A DNA stretch of 64,000 bases, taken from NCBI GenBank assembly GCA_034231615.1, contig CM067314.1:12725881-12789880 (forward strand). The letters run 5' to 3'. The translations under genes and the position numbers were made by a program. Shown here one piece after another: positions 31,843 through 43,580 of the stretch. Under the pieces are notes generated by a model. It saw only the letters and a list, made by a program, of their open reading frames with translations, had not been told where the DNA came from and searched no databases. Source of the DNA: Meghimatium bilineatum (lineage: Eukaryota; Mollusca; Gastropoda; Stylommatophora; Philomycidae). How positions within the stretch are numbered: the first letter of the stretch is position 1; each line of letters opens with the position of its first letter.

Positions 31843-32859
31843 TTTACCTGTACATGTGTATATGGCTTCAAATAATATGATGACACTGTTAAAACTCTTT
31901 AGAGAAACTTCGAGGGAATTCTTGACAAATTTCAATAAGTAGCACACTCAGAGATGCATGACTACATATACGCACAGACAGACAGGCATGCACACGCGCT
32001 TGCAGGTACTCATATTCAAATGTGTACATATATATATATATACTTAGAAATAATGTCCGGCGTTGCTCGAGCGAGAATAAATCAAAAACAAAAAAATTTA
32101 ATAGATGAAAACATTTTCTTATAATATAGCAATGACTTTGATATGTTTCAATGTCTACATATTAACGTAAATTGAAATTAAATTGAAAGACAACAAAAAA
32201 ATGTAAAAGAAACATTCCTACGGAGGAAACATCAATCGATGGCGAAAAAAACGAAGGCAGTAATAACTTGACTAAAGAGATATTACAACATCGAGGTGGA
32301 AATGCGTATTTTTATGAACCTTGCGTAATCTCATGCATTTATAATTGTGCACGGCAAGCTTTCAGAGCGAGCATGAGACAGATCTGAAAAATGTCATTTT
32401 ATAAAATCAAATGCCACAAAATAATAGCAGAAACGCAAGTAGAATAATGCTTAAGCCTATTAATTAATCGCAAACATCAGAAACGGTGTAAATCTCCGAT
32501 CAAAATGCAATAAAATATTATTTAGGCTGTGTTTCCAGCTACATAATCATTAGGCCTACTTCTGAGAATTAATAGCCTGTCCGATTTGAATTGAAGAATA
32601 CAACAGAAACTCACATGTAAACAATATAATGCGATCTGCTCACCTACAGAAATATACACGCACAGCGTTAGAAAATGTCAAGGAGAAATAATGTAGCGCT
32701 CGTTAAAAACATAAATACAGCTAATCGAAATGAAACAAATATTTCGAGGTAGTAATCTGTTTCTATTCTTGTAAACTTTGGCATAGGTCAGAGGTAAAAA
32801 GGTTACCTAATCGTATCATTGGTCAGCTTATGCCGGACAACTGGACAGTAATTTGAAAT
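31721..32859. other. AT-rich spacer with (AT)n
   Basis: Microsatellites (AT)n at about 31807-31840 and 32027-32042. No gene or recognised element otherwise. Confidence 0.6.
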
Positions 32860-33330
32860 TGTGCTGGCACAAGTGATTTGTTTGTTGAGTACTGGATTCG
32901 ACTAGGCCATCTCGGGATGCTTAGTCACGTCACTTTCAACCTAGTCCTAAGAAGGACTTTTTGGTTATATCGCGACGCTGGGTGCGGACAGGGAACTGAC
33001 GAAAAGTTCTTGAACCTTGGCGAAAATGACGAAAAGGCTGTCGAAAGTTTGCTGAAGCTTGCTTTTAATCCCGGGACGTACTGCGGATAAGAAGAGTCGT
33101 TTCTCTCTTGGAAGTTTCCATTTCCACAGCAGGTTCCCACCTCAACTGGAGATCGTCCGATCCTTGATAACTTAGCCAGATTGATCTGTTGCCCGGGGTA
33201 CTCCACGAGGAGATCAAGGTCTGAATCAGTATGATTCCTGGTCCTGGCGAGCGAAGCGAGCACAGGCGCTCGCTTCTTCGTCTCTGCACCCCTGGCACAA
33301 GTGATGTCCATCTCAACTACTTTTTAAAGG
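32860..33330. other. GC-richer island with long open frames, unidentified
   Basis: Visibly richer in GC than everything around it. The minus strand is open for 128 codons (33311-32925) and contains HTDSDLDLLVEYPG, which looks like the D.D motif region of minimal nucleotidyltransferases. The rest of that fold, including the upstream GS motif, is not evident. Plus-strand frames are open too (32878-33090). No repeat copy exists elsewhere in the window. It could be an exon, a captured fragment or an unknown element. Confidence 0.3.
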
Positions 33331-33774
33331 TGGTAATTTGCATTCCTCTACGTGGCGTATTCAAAATTTGTATAGCGATAACAAAGATTAAGAGTAACGA
33401 AAATTATCCATTTATATATATTTGGGAATATATCTATAGGTCTGTGGTTTCCTGAATCATATATGTTTCGCGAAATTAACACGTAGACGGACCATATTTG
33501 GCACCTTTATATTTTGAATCATTTGCCAGCCGTGGCGCTTGCAGACAATCTTAAAGTTCTACTGTAGTCCGGCAAAGCTCCACATTGATATGACTGAGTG
33601 GGTTTTTTAAAACTCTGACCTATGGCGCGATGGTCTAACGAATGTAGACATGTGTAGATTAACATCTTTCAATATGGAGATGGTTTAGAGTGCACATAGT
33701 GTCAGATTCGAGCGCCGGCGTCTTCAATTCGCTTTCCACGGACTTTGATTTCTTTTCATTGCTTTTAGCGGTCT
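33331..33774. other. Unassigned spacer
   Basis: Nothing recognised. Confidence 0.45.
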
Positions 33775-34790
33775 ATCGTCATCATCAAGTGTCGTCTCCG
33801 CAGCGAAGGTTGCTTGCAACAGACCTCCAACATCCCCTGTCTCGTGTTGTGGTGGTGTACTCTGCTAGATTGAAAATTATGTTACTCTCTCACTTGTATA
33901 TTTACCTACCTCTTGCTGGCTTCCCTTTGATTTAACCCTCAAGTAACGTCTTCAAAAAGGTGTCATGCCCTTTAATGTGTCAAAAATATTTTATTTGCCT
34001 GATATTTATTTCTCTTGATAATTCTTTCTTCATATTAAGTGTTTTTAGAACATATTTATTTGTCTTCTTCTCTTTCCATGATATTCCCCGTATTCTCCTA
34101 TATACCCACATCTCAAATGCATCAATTCTGTCTTCTACATGTTTCTTTAGTGTCCATGTTTCTGAGTCATACATTAATATAGAATAGATGTAGCATATAC
34201 AATTCTCACTTTGAACTTGTTTGCAATTTGTTTAGATGTTTCTATTTTCCTCATGTCATTGAAGGTACTTTTAGCCATTCCTATTCTCCTTTTAACTTCT
34301 GTTTCACATCTGCCATCATTTGTGACTATATGTCCAAGATATTGATAATGTTTTACTTGTTGTAGTTTCTCTCCATGTATGTTTATGTTTACCTCTTGTT
34401 CTTCTGTGTCTTTGCTGATTATCATGGTTTTTGTTTTTTAGATATTTATATCCAATCCATATTCATTACTTGATTTATTGACTTGATCTATTAGTCTTTG
34501 TAGTTTATGTTCACTTTCTGCTAAAAGAAAAGTGTCATCTGCATATCTAATGTTGTTTATTATTCTCCCATTGATCTTGAGTCCTGGCATTTCTTCTATA
34601 TTTTTAAAGATATTCTCTGTGTAGATATTAAATAAGCTTGGTGATAAAATTCATCCTTGTCTTACTCCTCGTATGTCTATGTATAGTGAATAGATGTTTT
34701 CACACTTTATTGATGCAGTCTTTTCCCAGTATATATTTCTAATCAGTCTGATGTCTTTTCCATCTATGCCTAGTTCTTGAAGACATTATT
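33775..34790 (-). mobile_element. LINE family D, copy 1, with RT catalytic box
   Basis: The longest RT segment but one in the window. The minus strand encodes RT motif B as GVRQG then a stop (34651-34653) where Cys is usual, then ILSPSLFNIY. Motif C is RYADDTFLLAES (about 34534-34552), then GLDINI, a stop near 34440, KTKTMIISK, YQYLGHIVTNDGRCE, YDSETWTLKKH, FEMWVYRRIRGISWKEKKTN, and a decayed basic tail ending near ATGATGACGATAGA at 33775. YADD, needed for polymerisation, is intact, but at least two nonsense codons make the copy dead. Confidence 0.9.
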
Positions 34791-34792
34791 TA

Positions 34793-34796
34793 TATA

Positions 34797-34873
<77 letters not shown>
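34793..34873. repeat. (AT)n plus (AC)n microsatellite
   Basis: About 34 AT units followed by a short AC run, directly at the truncated 5' edge of LINE D copy 1. Confidence 0.96.
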
Positions 34874-35484
34874 ATGCTTCCAGACATATTCTCCCAAGCT
34901 ATCCCAGACATCTGTTCAACTGCTCTACTGGTCTACATTAAAAAAAACCATTACGCTTGCGTCAACAACAAACCCATAAACCGATTATCCATTACACAGA
35001 GACAGAAACTAACAACATACCAACATGCCAGTCATCATACAAATATAAAGAAAAGATGACTTTCAACAAATATAGCACAGTCATGAATACACTGCTGCAT
35101 AGCCAAGAGAGGAAACTATATGAACGCCAAGAAAAATATGTCTTCCCTCGGCATATCACGAGCAGCCACCAGAATAGACGTCGAGTTTATTATTGTTTAC
35201 CTTATCACTCGATCCAGCCTCGACTCACGCACCGGATTACGAGAACACATGACGGTGTACACAAGAACATGCCATGCTTAGAACAAAGACGAACTGTACA
35301 TGTATATGTTTGGCGTGACGGGAATAGGGTATGTTCAGACGAGCTCTTCACCACAATATGCCATAAGTTCGTATCCACGGACATCTAGACATACGCATGG
35401 AGGACGCTTTAATGTCACATACAAGGTCCGTAGTTACCAATAATAGGCGGAATTTCTAGTACAGAGTTAGGAAATCCTTATAAA
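34874..35484. other. Spacer of unknown content
   Basis: Open plus frames of 61 and 143 codons (34957-35388) have no family resemblance that I can support. Base composition is moderate. Confidence 0.4.
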
Positions 35485-36025
35485 ACATATTCATCTTCTC
35501 CGATTTCATACACCATCATTCATCTTATGTGATTTCATACACCATCATTCATCTTCTCCGATTTCATACACCATCATTCATCTTATGTGATTTCTTTACC
35601 ATCATTCATCTTATGTGATTTCTTTACCATCATTCATCTTATGTGATTTCTTTACCATCATTCATCTTATGTGATTTCTTTACCATCATTCATCTTATGT
35701 GATTTCATACACCATCATTCATCTTATATGATTTCTTTACCATCATTCATCTTATGTGATTTCATACACCATCATTCATCTTATATGATTTCTTTACCAT
35801 CATTCATCTTATGTGATTTCATACACCATCATTCATCTTATGTGATTTCCTACACCATCATTCATCTTATATGATTTCTTTACCATCATTCATCTTATGT
35901 GATTTCATACACCATCATTCATCTTATATGATTTCTTTACCATCATTCATCTTATGTGATTTCATACACCATCATTCATCTTATGTGATTTCCTACACCA
36001 TCATTCATCTTATGTGATTTTTTTT
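35485..36025. repeat. 28/30-bp minisatellite, about 19 copies
   Basis: Two interleaved unit types: CATCATTCATCTTATGTGAT plus TTCATACAC (about 30 bp) and the same with TTCTTTAC (28 bp). They alternate irregularly. The array ends about 100 bp before the Tc1-like relic. Confidence 0.92.
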
Positions 36026-36129
36026 GTTCACATTTATGAAAAAATGAATCAAATCTGCAGTATTCATAAAAATAAAATAATTCAGAACCATATTTAATTG
36101 GTAGAAAAATTGTTTTTCACTCGCTGTCA

Positions 36130-37900
36130 TCAAGTCACAGCCCTCATTAATATCTCGTGCGTCCCACACCATTATAAACAGAAGCCTGGCATCGACGTCT
36201 CATGTTATTGCTTAATGTCTCAAATGTTTGAGGTATGGTGTTCCATTCTGCTTTGGGTGCTCGCTGGAGATCACTCACATGGTTGATGTCATGCTGCCGA
36301 ACTCTTCTATTCACTTCATTCTAAGAGTGGCCAATCTGGTTCATGACAGGAGGGTTGCAGGGGTATCAGTGCAAGAAAATGTTGTTGGGATAAGCATTCA
36401 TGGTTATATTAGCAGTGTGGGGTATATGGTTGTTGTTGTGCTGAATAATTCCAACATCTTGGCGATTGTGGAAGACGGGCACTGCGATATGTCACGGTAC
36501 TTGATTAGCGCAGACATCCCTTGCACAACGATAGGTCACAGTATTTGATTAGGGTAGACATTCCTGGCAGAATGATAGGTCACAGTACTTGATTAGGGTA
36601 GACATCGCTGGCAGAATAATAGGTCACAGTACTTGATAAGGGTAGACATCCGTGGCACGACGATAGGTCACAGTACTTGATTAGCGCAGACATCCCTTGC
36701 ACAACGATAGGTCACATCATTTGATTAGCGCAGACATCCCTTGCACAACGATAGGTCACATCATTTGATTAGGGTAGACATCCTTTGCAGAATGATCGGT
36801 TACAGTACTTCATTAGCGCAAACATTCCTTGAACAACGATATGTCATTGCACTTGATTAGGGCCGACATCCCTGGCCCAACGATAGGTCACAGTACTTGA
36901 TTAACGTAAACCTCCCTGGCACAACGATAGGTCACAGTACTTGATTAACGTAAACCTCCCTGGCACAACGATAGGTCACAGTACTTGATTAACGTAAACC
37001 TCCCTGGCACAACGATAGGTCACAGTACTTGATTAACGTAAACCTCCCTGGCACAACGATAGGTCACAGTACTTGATTAACGTTAACCTCCCTGGCACAA
37101 CTATTGGTCACATTACTTGATTAATGTTAACCTCCCTGGCACAACTATCGGTCACAGTACTCGATTAACGTTAACCTCCCTGGTACAACGATAGGTCACA
37201 GTACTCGATTAACGTTAACCTCTCTGGCACAACGATAGGTCACAGTACTTGATTAATTTTAACCTCCCTGGCACAACGATAGGTCACAGTACTTGATTAA
37301 CGTTAACCTCCCTGGCACAACGATAGGTCACAGTACACAATTAACGTTGACATCAGCGGTTACGCTAAGTGAATAAATGAAGAGGAATACAGTGCTAATG
37401 CGAGAATCCATGCCACCGAGTACGCTTTCTTCTGCATATCTGTTATGAGGGATTATACATACACCAGCAAATCGTTCTCCAAGATAAATCCATACTCGAT
37501 TTCTCCTATCAGCAAAAGAAACATTAAACCAATTTTTCTCAGAAAACATCGTCCATCTCCATTTCGCCATTGGACGATGAATATTGTGTTGTTGGTCCGG
37601 TGCCATCTAGTAAAATTATGTTCAATGTTAGGACTTCTGGTTTGTAAGCCAGAGAAGGGAAGCCTGATTCACAAAGTGTTTGCGCAGATATGCCCCTGAT
37701 TGACCAGTGTATGAGCTGCTGTCTGAGTTGATGTTGGAGGCGGTTGTGCAAAGACATCCGTACAATATAACGATTTTAAGATAGTGTTGTTACACGAGTT
37801 TCACCAGGTCTGGCGCGGTCATCGGTGGTACGTGTCGCCAGGAATCGTTGGTGTAGCCTTACTGTGGCTAACTAGTCACAACCTAAATCTCTGGTAATTT
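36130..37900 (-). mobile_element. Tc1-like transposase relic split by its own minisatellite
   Basis: Minus-strand order: decayed DNA-binding region (TTDDRARPGETRVTT, DRYIVRMSLHNRLQ, IRGISAQTLCESGF), first catalytic block as FSEKNWFNVSFADRRNRVW (FSDESRF in active relatives, so the Asp is lost), GERFAGVCIIPHNRYAEES, then a 44-bp array (36475-37345). It resumes with LIKYRDIS, the second block as QHNNNHIPHTAN (QDNARPH expected, Asp lost), NQIGHS (NPIEHLW expected, Glu lost), NRRVRQHDINHVSDLQRA, AEWNTIPQ, NMRRRCQASVYNGVGRTRY. All three DDE acids are changed. Without the array the coding part is about 300 codons, near the usual size of Tc1 transposases. Confidence 0.85.
36475..37345. repeat. 44-bp minisatellite inside the Tc1 relic, about 20 copies
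   Basis: Unit ACAACGATAGGTCACAGTAC plus TTGATTAACGTAAACCTCCCTGGC, period 44. On the minus strand the right-hand copies next to 36480 read VVQGMSALIKYRDIS, matching the transposase stretch V..GN(L/M)T...YRDE that should stand at this point. Diagnostic variants (GCGCAGACATCCCTTG at the left, ACGTAAACCTCCCTGG in the middle, ACGTTAACC at the right) occur in blocks. Confidence 0.93.
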
Positions 37901-38595
37901 CTATGGGCGCCGTTCCGCTAACTTACCAGCAACTTGTCATCGCTTTTGTAACGTCAGTCAAAGCATTAAAAAAAACAACTTGTTTTGACTTAGCAATAAT
38001 TATTTTTTAATTCACAAGAAATGCGAAATAAACATCACATCAACAAAACAATGGGACTGCACGAATTTCAACACTTGCACGCGTTCTGGGTTGAAGAATC
38101 GCTAATGTACATAAACATTTTAACCGTGAAAACAAATCATGTTTGTAAAGCGCTGTCAAATGTTGTCAGTGTAGAACAAATCATAACGTAGCAGGCTGGA
38201 ATGTGTACCACGACGGTTCAGCGGTTACACTTTTGTTTCACAAAATTGTTTTTTAAAAGCTGCTCTCAGTAGGTCTACCTAAAAACTTGAATGTACACAT
38301 TCAATTTAAAAACTTGAATCAACATATTTTCTGATTTCGTCCAATTTTCATCCCTAAACCGTACGCTTCACTGCGCAAGTGAAAATGACAATTGATACAT
38401 AGATAGATCAAAGGATTAGATAGATAGACAGAAAGACAGACAGGCAGACAGACAGAAGAACAGATGGATGGGTGGATACTCTTGTAATGGCTGCTGGAAA
38501 GGAGAGCTAAGCACTTATATTTTATGAGAATGTCCCGTGAGCTGTGATGTTGACATCTAATCAAGAACCACTGGTAATGTTAACAAAAAATGCTT
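37901..38595. other. AT-rich spacer
   Basis: A short GATA/GACA-like run at about 38400-38450. Nothing else recognised. Confidence 0.5.
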
Positions 38596-38597
38596 CA

Positions 38598-38650
38598 TTG
38601 AGTAGTCAAACATTCATAGAACATTCATAGAACATTCATAGAACATTCAT
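38598..38650. repeat. 14-bp tandem repeat (CATAGAACATT), about 4 copies
   Basis: AACATTCATAG repeated with a 13-14 bp spacing. From here to 39364 no element or gene is recognised. Confidence 0.8.
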
Positions 38651-39364
38651 AGTTAGAAACAATATCCTACCTTATAGATACACCTGCACGAAACTATGAT
38701 TTTCAAATAACTCTACCACTTGGAATGTGTAAAGATAACATAAATATTTTATCTTATTCAAAGAAACATCTGAAATACGATATTGCCAAAGCTCGACTAA
38801 GAGACCGAGTGTTAGATGCTCCTTAAAGCTGACTTTACTTGGAACTATACGTTATTTTAATACTTAACTTTGCACTTAAGAGGAGTGCACCTAAGTTGGT
38901 TTATCGTCCGGATGAAAAAGTACTGTAAGAATGAACATGGGAAAAACTGTTTCAGTTACATAAACTGTTCACCCTAAGAGCTCTCTACTCGATGCATGCG
39001 CAGTTTCAAAATTAGGAAATATTACCTGAAGGAAAGTTTATTAGAAGATCAAAGGTAAGTAATATTTTAAAAACAAAATATACCATTATTTTTTACTCAC
39101 TGTTTACGGTTTTAGATTCTTGAAGGTTTTACACCAGAGCAAACTTTATGGGTCGCCTGGCATGATTGAGCATTATGTGGGATGGGGGTTAGAAAGACAA
39201 TTTTATTAGCCATTTTAAACACCAAGTTGTATTTTATGAGCTCAGGGGCCAGTGAATACTGTAGTTTCAAATCAAATAGGCGGGGTAATACAATACCTTA
39301 GCCTTGCTGTTTTAACCAGCCTGCCGGATTTTGCCTACCTTGTGGTAGACCAACTTAGAAGATA

Positions 39365-39905
39365 TTTCTTCTTCTTCTTCTTCATCGTTCTTCAGTCAGG
39401 CATCAGGTTACATCACCAATAGCTTCAAAAAACTGTGTTATTCGTTTTAGGTCATCCATGGAACCCCTCAAGTCTGGAAGCAGTGCCGTCTCAGTAGGCT
39501 ATATTTTCTCCCTCTCTTCTTGTTAGAGTTGACAGGCATGAAGAATGTGTTCTGCAGTCTCTGGGCTCAGTCCACAGTTGCACAGGTCTGTCTAGCCAAT
39601 CTTCAGTTTTCGGAACATGTGACTTCTCAGTCAATTGTGGCCAGTTCGTAGTCTGAAGATGATGGTTTCTTCCTTGCGTGATATTTGTTGGTAGGGGTCA
39701 TTTGGTTCTGCAGTTGGGTGCATCTGCTTTCACTTTTTTTTTAATATTCTGCTTTTAACATAGTCTTACATTCATAGTACGTGTTATCACTTTCTATTTG
39801 TTCCAGTGATCCCCCTTTCCTTACTAGGAGATCAGCTTTTTCATTTCCATGTCTGCCACAGTGACCAGGGATCCAGTGCAGTAATGTTGAGAAGATTTTT
39901 CCAGT
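39365..39905 (-). mobile_element. LINE family K: RNase H end and zinc-knuckle tail
   Basis: The minus strand reads LLHWIPGHCGRHGNEKADLL and then VRKGG, the C-terminal motif of LINE RNase H. After several shifts it gives FRLRTGHN, LRSHMFRKLKIG, TDLCNCGLSPETAEHILHAC, with stops between. The 3' end is GAAGAAGAAGAAGAAAT. It is the same architecture as the relic at 13438-14525. Confidence 0.85.
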
Positions 39906-39967
39906 TTAGACATTTCTACGATGCAGATAGTAAGTCAACCCCTTCTCAAGAAATAGGGCTGCAAGAT

Positions 39968-40300
39968 TGTGTCATGTGACGTATGTGTGTGTCATGTGAC
40001 GTATGTGTGTGTCATGTGACGTATGTGTGTGTCATGTGACGTATTCCTTCCAGAACGTTGCCTTCCCAATGAACTCTCTGAACCTCTCTCTGTCTTTGGC
40101 GATGTGGCTTGCATTTTCTAGCGATGTATTCATGTTATCTTTAATGTCGTCAGTCCATTGTCTTATTGATCTGCCCTTTCTCCTCTTCCCAGTTACTCTT
40201 CCCTCCAATATTTGTCTTTCTAAACAGTTATGTCTCTTTATATGACCAAACAATTGTAGTTTTCTTTTTGTTATTGTGTTTAGTAACCATCACTCTGGAA
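39968..40300 (-). mobile_element. LINE family E, copy 2, with 20-bp terminal repeats
   Basis: The minus strand encodes LFGHIKRHNCLERQILEGRV, KRRKGRSIRQWTDDIKDNMN, ASHIAKDRERFREFIGKATF and ends WKEYVT. After that, ACGTCACATGACACACACAT is repeated 3-4 times (39968-40045). The copy at 50155 ends in the same repeated 20-mer, so this is the family's real 3' terminus. Confidence 0.88.
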
Positions 40301-40559
40301 TCTTCAAAGGGCTGCAAGATTAGATGATTCATTTTAACTGAAACAACATTTGAATTTGTTACTTTGAGTGAAGTTTCTCTCTAGAATAATCCTAAGGGTA
40401 CTTCTCAAGCAGTATTACTGACCTACTTGGCTGATCCGAACTTTCCGTGGTTTTCATTAGTTGATGACACAATGTATACGCTTAATAATCAGTCGTATCA
40501 GGCAAGATGATTGACGCTGTTTAAGATCTGCTAGTAAAACTTACCCAGAGAAATGTTGA

Positions 40560-40830
40560 TGTTTGTCCGTCGTAATCGACGATGACCAAAAACTCAATCG
40601 CAGATCAAATGCAGAAGGATGATGATCTTCGTCAGTCGTAATCGACGATAAACAAAAACTCAACCATAATAATAATAATAACAATAAGTAATAAAAATAA
40701 TAATGTTAATAGTGCGTTTTTAAATTACTAAGAAATCCAATGCGCGCACAGAATGTTCTTTTACAGAATTGACAACAATAGAGGGTAATCTATGTGAGGT
40801 TGAGATGAGTTTGGTTTTTTTTTGGAAAAA
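40560..40830 (-). mobile_element. LINE family C, copy 3 (extreme 3' end)
   Basis: The minus strand contains the finger segment CQFCKRTFCARIG and NLKTHY, the ATT-rich UTR, and two TGGTCATCGTCGATTACGAC-like termini in tandem (40560-40660). Nearly the same as 7340-7535. Confidence 0.85.
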
Positions 40831-41301
40831 AAACCCACAGAAAAATATATATGTGCTGTCTTACGTTTAGTACATTTCCTATTTCGTTTGTTGTCTTTCG
40901 TCCTGATGAAGGCTAATTAGCCAAAATGTCGTCTCACACTGTGTCTCGTTGCTAGTATATTGTACTTAAAGACATTCGTACCTATTGTCGTTCATTTTTA
41001 CATTTGCCTTGTTTTACCACAGCCTCTCATGTTCAGTATCTGAATGTTTCCTGACACCAGAGTTTATCTCTGGGGAGGTACTGTAGCTTCTTTTATCCAC
41101 AGCAAATAAGACGAACTGATCAATCAATCGTCAGCGAACTTGTGTGACCAGCCCGAGGGATATTTTTCTTGAAAAAGACTTACGTGACTACGCATGCGCA
41201 TAATTCTACAGCATTATTGATCAGGGAACACTATAACTCTGAGTTGAAAATTAGCAACAGGTAGGACTAAAATAAAACAGATCCGACAGGTGAAAAATAA
41301 A
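40831..41301. other. Unassigned spacer
   Basis: No gene or element recognised; a G/T homopolymer-rich start. Confidence 0.45.
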
Positions 41302-41562
41302 CAGGGGCAGTTCTCATCCTCTTCAGACGGCGAGCAACGCCCACACGTAATCGCTAGTGCTCGAGAGCACTTTTTAACTCACATGTCCTTATGACAGCAC
41401 CAAATTTTTAACTTACATGTCCTTATGACAGCACCAAATTTTTAACTTACATGTCCTTATGACATCACCAAGATTCTCGGAAGCACTTTTTAGCTCACAT
41501 TTCCTTCTGACAGCACCATATTTTTAACTCACATTTCCTTATGACAGCACTAAGATGCTTGC
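41302..41562. mobile_element. hAT-type MITE (R8), copy 2, with internal array
   Basis: Left end CAGGGGCAGTTCTCATCC; right end ..GCACTAAGATGCTTG, the inverted counterpart of the left end of copy 1 (2718-2845). The interior GGCGAGCA..GTGCTCGAGAGCACTTTTT matches copy 1 in reverse. Copy 1 has a single AAGAACATGTGCTC..GTGAGTT segment where this copy has about five tandem units. Confidence 0.65.
41375..41555. repeat. 34-bp tandem repeat inside the hAT MITE, about 5 copies
   Basis: Unit TTTTTAACTCACATGTCCTT plus ATGACAGCACCAAA. Present once in the sister MITE, so it was amplified within this copy. Confidence 0.85.
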
Positions 41563-41725
41563 TTAGGGTAATGCACTTTACAAATCTCTGGAAGCAGATA
41601 CTTATTATGCGGTCATGTTTTCTTGATTCTTGATTAGAAACAAGTGTGACAGCACTGGGCACATTCTCATATTATGCTCTGCTTGTCCGTCAGCCATCTA
41701 AAAGTGTATAAAATCAGTGTCAAAG

Positions 41726-42460
41726 TCAGTTGATGATTATACGTTCTTCTGATCTTTCCGGGGTGGGTGGACTTTCTCTCGTCACCTCTTCTTCTTCTAT
41801 CCTTCCTGTTTTAGCCTTTACGGGTGTCGAGGGAGATACAATGTGCTTGTATCTCCCTTTTCTGGCAGCTTCAGATAATGGTATTTGGTGTTCGTGTAAT
41901 GTCTCTTTGATGTTGTCGATCCAGCGTACTCTACCCTTGGCTCTTCTTTCTGCTTCTCCTCTCTTCATATATGCTCTATAAACTAATGAATCACACGGCA
42001 TTCTTTCCAGATGACCAAACCATTGTATCTGTTGGTTTTGTATGTATTGTAGAATTGATATGACACCCACTCTTTCTCTTATGACATCGTTTCTAATTCT
42101 GTCTTGTGGTCACTCCTGTGGCTTTTCTCAGACATCTCATCCCTGTTGTAACCAGTTGTCTCTTATGTTTTGTTGTTAAGGACCATGTTTAACATTGGTA
42201 GCACAGGGTTGGAATGAAGATACTTTGCATAAGATGTTTTTTGTTGACATTGGTAGCATTTTGTTGACATTGGTAGCATTTTGTGTTGGAAATAAGGGGA
42301 TAATTGACCCAGTATTTGATTCGCTTTGCTACAATGAATGCCTATTTCGGTGTCCATCTTTCCATCTGAAGAGAATGTTACGCCTAAGTATTTGAAGGTG
42401 TTGGTTTGTTTAATGACTCTGAAGATGTACATTGTCTTATTCGATATCGTCTTCGTCTTT
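41726..42460 (-). mobile_element. LINE family I, 3' end
   Basis: The minus strand reads IKQTNTFKYLGVTFSSDGKM, ANQILGQLSPYFQHK, then disrupted sequence including a short duplication of the ATGCTACCAATGTCAACAAA type. It continues ISILQYIQNQQIQWFGHLER, MPCDSLVYRAYMKRGEA, GRVRWIDNIKETLHEHQIPL, ending in an EEEEV-rich tail. It is related to family G but separate. Confidence 0.83.
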
Positions 42461-42489
42461 TCGCAAGGTCTCCATTGACTGCTCTAATT

Positions 42490-42865
42490 AATTAAGTTCT
42501 ATCTCTTCTTATCTCGGTGCCGTTCACCAAGGCTTACCAGCCAACACATCTGCCCTTCCGTTTCTCTGCGAGGCGTTAAGAAGAGTGACCCACTAAGTTT
42601 TTATCATGCCAGCCAAGTCAGAGCTGCTGTCACCGCCTCTATTTTCATTCCCATACTCGATGTTGTAGTGTGGTACGCAGCTGACTTCTCAGTTAATTTC
42701 TTGCCATTTTGGTAGGCCACGAAACCCCAACCACACCTGTTTGTTTCTTGTGTTACTGAGCGGTCGGTGTAAATTTATTATATCGTGTGGCTTCCAGTGC
42801 TGTAGCTTGAGTTCTTGGATCGTTTCCTCTGTTCTGTTGGTAGCCCAGTAGCGGCATTCTCTTCA
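42490..42865 (-). mobile_element. LINE family J: RNase H domain remnant
   Basis: The minus strand gives TEETIQELKLQHWKPHDI, then IYTDRSVTQETNRCGWGFVA, EKSAAYHTTTSSMGMKIEAV, TAALTWLA and later RNGRADVLAGKPW. These correspond to the YTDGS, ..E(I)EAV.. and GN.RAD.LAG active-site motifs of LINE RNase H, with Gly to Arg in the first (YTDRS), a frameshift and stops. It abuts LINE I, same orientation. Confidence 0.82.
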
Positions 42866-43165
42866 AAGGTGTACCACAACTGTTGTCAATAACTTTATAT
42901 CATTGCTAAATGCCACCAATTTACAGCCTCATCCCACTGCCTGCAGCTCATAAACTCTGAGAAGGTGTCTATATGTGATTATATACAGTATTGTCGTGTG
43001 TTACGTTGTGTTAATCATAAAGACGCTTTCGTAGAAACGTCGGAATTGTATGTATCAGTGTTTCGCAAACGTTTTTGTGCCTTAACAACAATTATATAAA
43101 TTGTACAAACTTGTACACCCTTCCACCCCACCCCCCTCTCCACCACAAAATGCATATATTTATTA
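42866..43165. other. Spacer
   Basis: Nothing recognised; a C-rich patch at about 43123-43140. Confidence 0.4.
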
Positions 43166-43170
43166 TTTAT

Positions 43171-43580
43171 AGTTGTTATACTAACATATGGGTGCGAGTC
43201 TTGGACAATAAACAAACTGGAAAGTGGGAGATTGGAGGCAACAGAGATGTGGTTCTACAGAAGAATGCTGAGAATACCATGGACTGCCAGAAAAAACTAC
43301 TGTAGAGGTGTTGAAAGAGTCAAATGCGAAACGGACCTTAATCAATAATATAAGAAAAAAGCAATTTTTTTACACTTCATGAGACAGGCAGGTTTAAAGA
43401 CCATAGTCACAACAGGCAAGATTGAACGCACCAGAGACAGAGGACGACAACGTGAGAAAATATTAGACAGTTTGACAACCTGGCACGGCAAGGAAACAGC
43501 AACGACTTTGATACATAATACTGTGGACAGAGAGCTGTGGAGAGCCATGACCGCCTACGCCAGCCGGCATCTGATGATGA
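43171..43580 (+). mobile_element. LINE family A, copy 4
   Basis: Starts at TTATACTAACATATGGGTGC (TYTNIWVRVLDNKQTGKWE in a shifted frame), encodes MWFYRRMLRIPWTARKN with shifts, then MRQAGLKTIVTTGKIERTRD and AMTAYASRH, ending CTGATGATGATGATTATTAT. It is the shortest 5' truncation of the four A copies. Confidence 0.86.

Noticed and set aside
34957-35388. 143-codon plus frame as a candidate gene
   Set aside because: No recognisable domain, no repeats of it, no splice context; left as unassigned.
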